In this document: positions 6,694 through 8,598 of the stretch, piece after piece
How positions within the stretch are numbered: position 1 is the stretch's first letter
Layout of the letters: each line of letters begins with the position of its first letter
Assembly: GCA_027364695.1 (NCBI GenBank)
Contig: DAHXOV010000092.1
Location: 1-8,598 of the forward strand
Reading direction: 5' to 3'
DNA from: a bacterium
GTDB lineage: Bacteria; Bacteroidota; Bacteroidia; B-17B0; Aurantibacillaceae
Length of the DNA: 8,598 nt
The notes under the pieces: model-generated
The model's database searches: none
Told to the model about the DNA's origin: nothing
Seen by the model: only the letters and a program-made list of their open reading frames with translations
Made by a program: the position numbers and the translations under genes

Positions 6694-7722
6694 ATGTCTA
6701 AAAGCAAAATACTTCTCCTTTATACCGGCGGAACTATAGGAATGGTACAGGACATCAACAGCAACGACTTAAAACCACTGGACTTTAATCATCTTTCTCT
6801 TCATATTCCTGAATTAAAAAAATTTGACATTATCATTCATACACACACTTTTGAACCTATTGACTCCTCCAACCTCTCTCCTGATTTGTGGATAAAAATT
6901 GTAAAGTTAATCAAAGAACGATACGAAGATTATGATGGATTTGTGATTTTACACGGAACCGATACCATTGCTTACACAGCTTCTGCTTTGAGTTTCATGC
7001 TTGAAAACCTGAACAAACCCATTATCCTCACTGGTTCTCAATTACCCATTGGCGTGCTTCGTACCGACGGAAAAGAAAACATCATTACTTCTATACAAAT
7101 AGCAGCTGATAAAGACCATAACAACTTGCCCATGGTTCAGGAAGTAGCCATTTATTTTGAATACAAACTATACAGAGGGAATAGATCTATCAAATACAGT
7201 GCTAATCACTTTGATGCCATCCAATCCCCTAATTACCCTCCTCTTGCAGAAGCAGGTATTGATATTGAATACAACTACAATGCCTTGTGGAAAAACATAA
7301 CAGAAAAGAATTTAAATATACATACACCTCTCTGTCATCAGATAGCGGTCTTACATTTATTTCCTGGAATTGATTTTGAAATCATCAAAAAACAATTTTC
7401 TAATATTGATTTCAAAGCGCTCATACTTAGAACTTATGGTGCAGGTAATGCCCCTACTCACAAAACTTTTTTAGATTGGCTAAAGTCCCTAACTGAAAAA
7501 AATATCCTACTATTGAATGTTACACAATGTCTGCAAGGCAGCGTAGAGCAAGGTAAATATGAAACCAGCAAATACCTAAAAGAAATAGGTTTAGTAAGTG
7601 CAAAAGATATGACCTTGGAAGCCAGCATCACAAAACTTATGTATTTATTAGGCACAGAAAAAAATACAGAAAAAGTAAAACATCTTATCTCACATAATAT
7701 CTGTGGGGAAATAAGTAGTTAA
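6694..7722 (+). CDS. ansA: Type I (cytoplasmic) L-asparaginase
   Basis: This 342-residue enzyme hydrolyses L-asparagine to L-aspartate and ammonia in the cytoplasm. The first active-site signature is LLYTGGTIGMVQ (8-19), with the nucleophile threonine as T14; the second is ILHGTDTIAYTASALSFML (85-103), with T89-D90 matching the conserved Thr-Asp pair. LYRGNRSIK (159-167) should supply the catalytic lysine (K167). PIILTGSQLPIG (109-120) and LRTYGAGNAP (245-254) are further conserved family blocks, the latter before the C-terminal domain that carries the allosteric site in E. coli AnsA. There is no signal peptide, and the length is that of the AnsA group, which separates it from periplasmic type II enzymes. 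A candidate promoter is 30 bases upstream of the start. It diverges from the ftsB-like gene and has no evident functional link to the polysaccharide genes. Confidence 0.95.
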   Translation: MSKSKILLLYTGGTIGMVQDINSNDLKPLDFNHLSLHIPELKKFDIIIHTHTFEPIDSSNLSPDLWIKIVKLIKERYEDYDGFVILHGTDTIAYTASALSFMLENLNKPIILTGSQLPIGVLRTDGKENIITSIQIAADKDHNNLPMVQEVAIYFEYKLYRGNRSIKYSANHFDAIQSPNYPPLAEAGIDIEYNYNALWKNITEKNLNIHTPLCHQIAVLHLFPGIDFEIIKKQFSNIDFKALILRTYGAGNAPTHKTFLDWLKSLTEKNILLLNVTQCLQGSVEQGKYETSKYLKEIGLVSAKDMTLEASITKLMYLLGTEKNTEKVKHLISHNICGEISS

Positions 7723-7768
7723 CCAAACACAGGTATCTTCATTAGCCTATCAATCCTTACAACATTTT

Positions 7769-7800
7769 TTTGTTCATGTCATTATCTTTACTTATATTTA
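7769..7800 (+). promoter_or_regulatory. Candidate Bacteroidota-type promoter for the repeat-protein gene
   Basis: TTTG at 7769-7772 is followed after 20 bases by TATATTTA at 7793-7800, matching TTTG-N19-21-TAnnTTTG at all but the last position. A start of transcription near 7805-7808 would leave only about 10 leader bases before ATG 7817, so the message would be almost leaderless and without room for a normal ribosome binding site. The 94-base gap after the asparaginase gene shows no clear terminator. Confidence 0.5.
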
Positions 7801-7816
7801 TTGCAAAAATTTTTAA

Positions 7817-8545
7817 ATGTCTTGGAAGTGCTTCATTTTTTTTGTTTTATCATATAATATACTTTTTTCCCAAAATATTATTAAGCCGAAAGAGCTTTAT
7901 AAGCCCACTCAAGAGGAAGTAGTAGATGCAGAATATGGGATAATTTTATACAATAAACTAGTGCCATGTATGGGTGGCGACTCTATTAAATACAACAAAG
8001 TAGGATACAACGCCCAAAGCTGGCAAGAAGATTATTATGCCAGTGGAAAACTCTTACACCGTGGATTTTATATAGATGGACAAATTAAAGTATTCAAAAA
8101 TTATTGGGAAAACGGAAATTTAGAAAGAGAACTTATTGCTATTGATAATCTAAGATGCAAATTAGCCACCTATTACCAAAATGGACAAATGCGATCAGAG
8201 ATTACTTATTATGAAAGCACAGAAATAAAACAAAAGGATTTCTTTGAAAATGGCTCCATAGAAATAGACGAAGAGATAGATAAAAAAGATGGATATATAA
8301 TCAAAAGAATGATTAATTATTCCAATTCAAAACCTAAACTAACAATGGAATTAAATGATAAAAAATTAAAAATATATTCTTACAAAGAATACTACGAAAA
8401 TGGAAATATTAAAGAAGAGGGAGCTCTGAATTATAGAAAAGACCTCAATGATTATGTAAAAAATGGCATATGGAAATACTATGATGAAAATGGAACCATT
8501 ACTAAATCATCTCATTTCATCAATAATGAAGAACAAAAAAATTAA
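7817..8545 (+). CDS. Secreted YwqK/MORN-type repeat protein
   Basis: A 242-residue protein with an N-terminal signal peptide: SWK, a hydrophobic core about 5-17, and a likely cleavage after the FSQ at 17-19. There is no lipobox cysteine, so it is probably periplasmic or exported rather than a lipoprotein. The mature part has repeated aromatic-aromatic-x-x-G-x motifs, as in the MORN_2/YwqK family: YYASGKLL (73-80), YWENGNLE (96-103), YYQNGQMR (119-126), FFENGSIE (142-149), YYENGNIKEEG (192-202) and the diverged YYDENGTI (221-228). Such proteins are often annotated as toxin-antitoxin antitoxin YwqK, but in Bacteroidota most are unpaired beta-strand repeat proteins of unknown role, and no toxin gene is seen beside it. 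It lies 94 bases after the asparaginase gene with its own candidate promoter. Function is unknown. Confidence 0.85.
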   Translation: MSWKCFIFFVLSYNILFSQNIIKPKELYKPTQEEVVDAEYGIILYNKLVPCMGGDSIKYNKVGYNAQSWQEDYYASGKLLHRGFYIDGQIKVFKNYWENGNLERELIAIDNLRCKLATYYQNGQMRSEITYYESTEIKQKDFFENGSIEIDEEIDKKDGYIIKRMINYSNSKPKLTMELNDKKLKIYSYKEYYENGNIKEEGALNYRKDLNDYVKNGIWKYYDENGTITKSSHFINNEEQKN

Positions 8546-8598
8546 ACTATATCAAAGAAATACGATAGGCTATTTTCTAAACCAATATTGAATATGCA

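Noticed and set aside
7805..7814. AAAAATTTTT palindrome before the repeat-protein gene
   Set aside because: Simple A/T run without loop or GC pairs; not a terminator or a convincing operator.
7723..7816. Terminator after the asparaginase gene
   Set aside because: No GC-bearing stem followed by a T-run was found; the T-run at 7765-7771 has no stem before it.

Overview
The window is about one third G+C and looks like chromosomal DNA of a Bacteroidota bacterium (flavobacterium- or chitinophaga-like; I cannot go below phylum). The grounds are the AT-rich composition, a type I asparaginase and a YwqK-like repeat protein of the kind common in that phylum, weak Shine-Dalgarno sequences, and two candidate promoters close to the Bacteroidota pattern TTTG-N19-21-TAnnTTTG. 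No RNA gene, insertion sequence or CRISPR array was seen.

Bases 1-6392 are one long run of minus-strand genes, transcribed right to left. In transcription order: a small FtsB/DivIC-type cell-division protein (6392-6111); a PAPS-type sulfotransferase (6085-5207); an ABC-2 polysaccharide-export permease, Wzm-like (5206-4370); a 119-base gap; the matching ATPase with an extended C-terminal domain, Wzt-like (4250-3027); a class I methyltransferase (3030-2359); a family-2 glycosyltransferase (2351-1434); an FkbM-family methyltransferase (1432-542); and a second FkbM-family gene that is broken by a frameshift and runs off the left edge (545-1). Genes inside the two blocks abut or overlap by 0-7 bases, so they look translationally coupled. 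Together they read as part of a locus for an ABC-exported surface polysaccharide (O-antigen or capsule type). The glycosyltransferase helps build the chain, the methyltransferases and sulfotransferase would decorate it or an intermediate, and the Wzm/Wzt pair exports the lipid-linked chain across the inner membrane. The substrate and the methyl- and sulfo-acceptor positions cannot be read from the sequence.

Bases 6393-6693 are a divergent intergenic region. It holds a 10-bp perfect inverted repeat, a short tandem repeat, a candidate promoter for the rightward genes and a possible decayed small membrane-protein frame.

The right part carries two plus-strand genes: a cytoplasmic L-asparaginase (6694-7722), and a secreted or lipid-face protein with YwqK/MORN-type repeats (7817-8545) behind a well-spaced candidate promoter. 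Neither appears functionally tied to the polysaccharide cluster.

I did not find a convincing new system. The points most worth checking are the broken FkbM gene, the link between sulfo/methyl modification and the Wzt C-terminal domain, the ftsB-like gene at the head of a glycan cluster, and the small signals in the divergent intergenic region.
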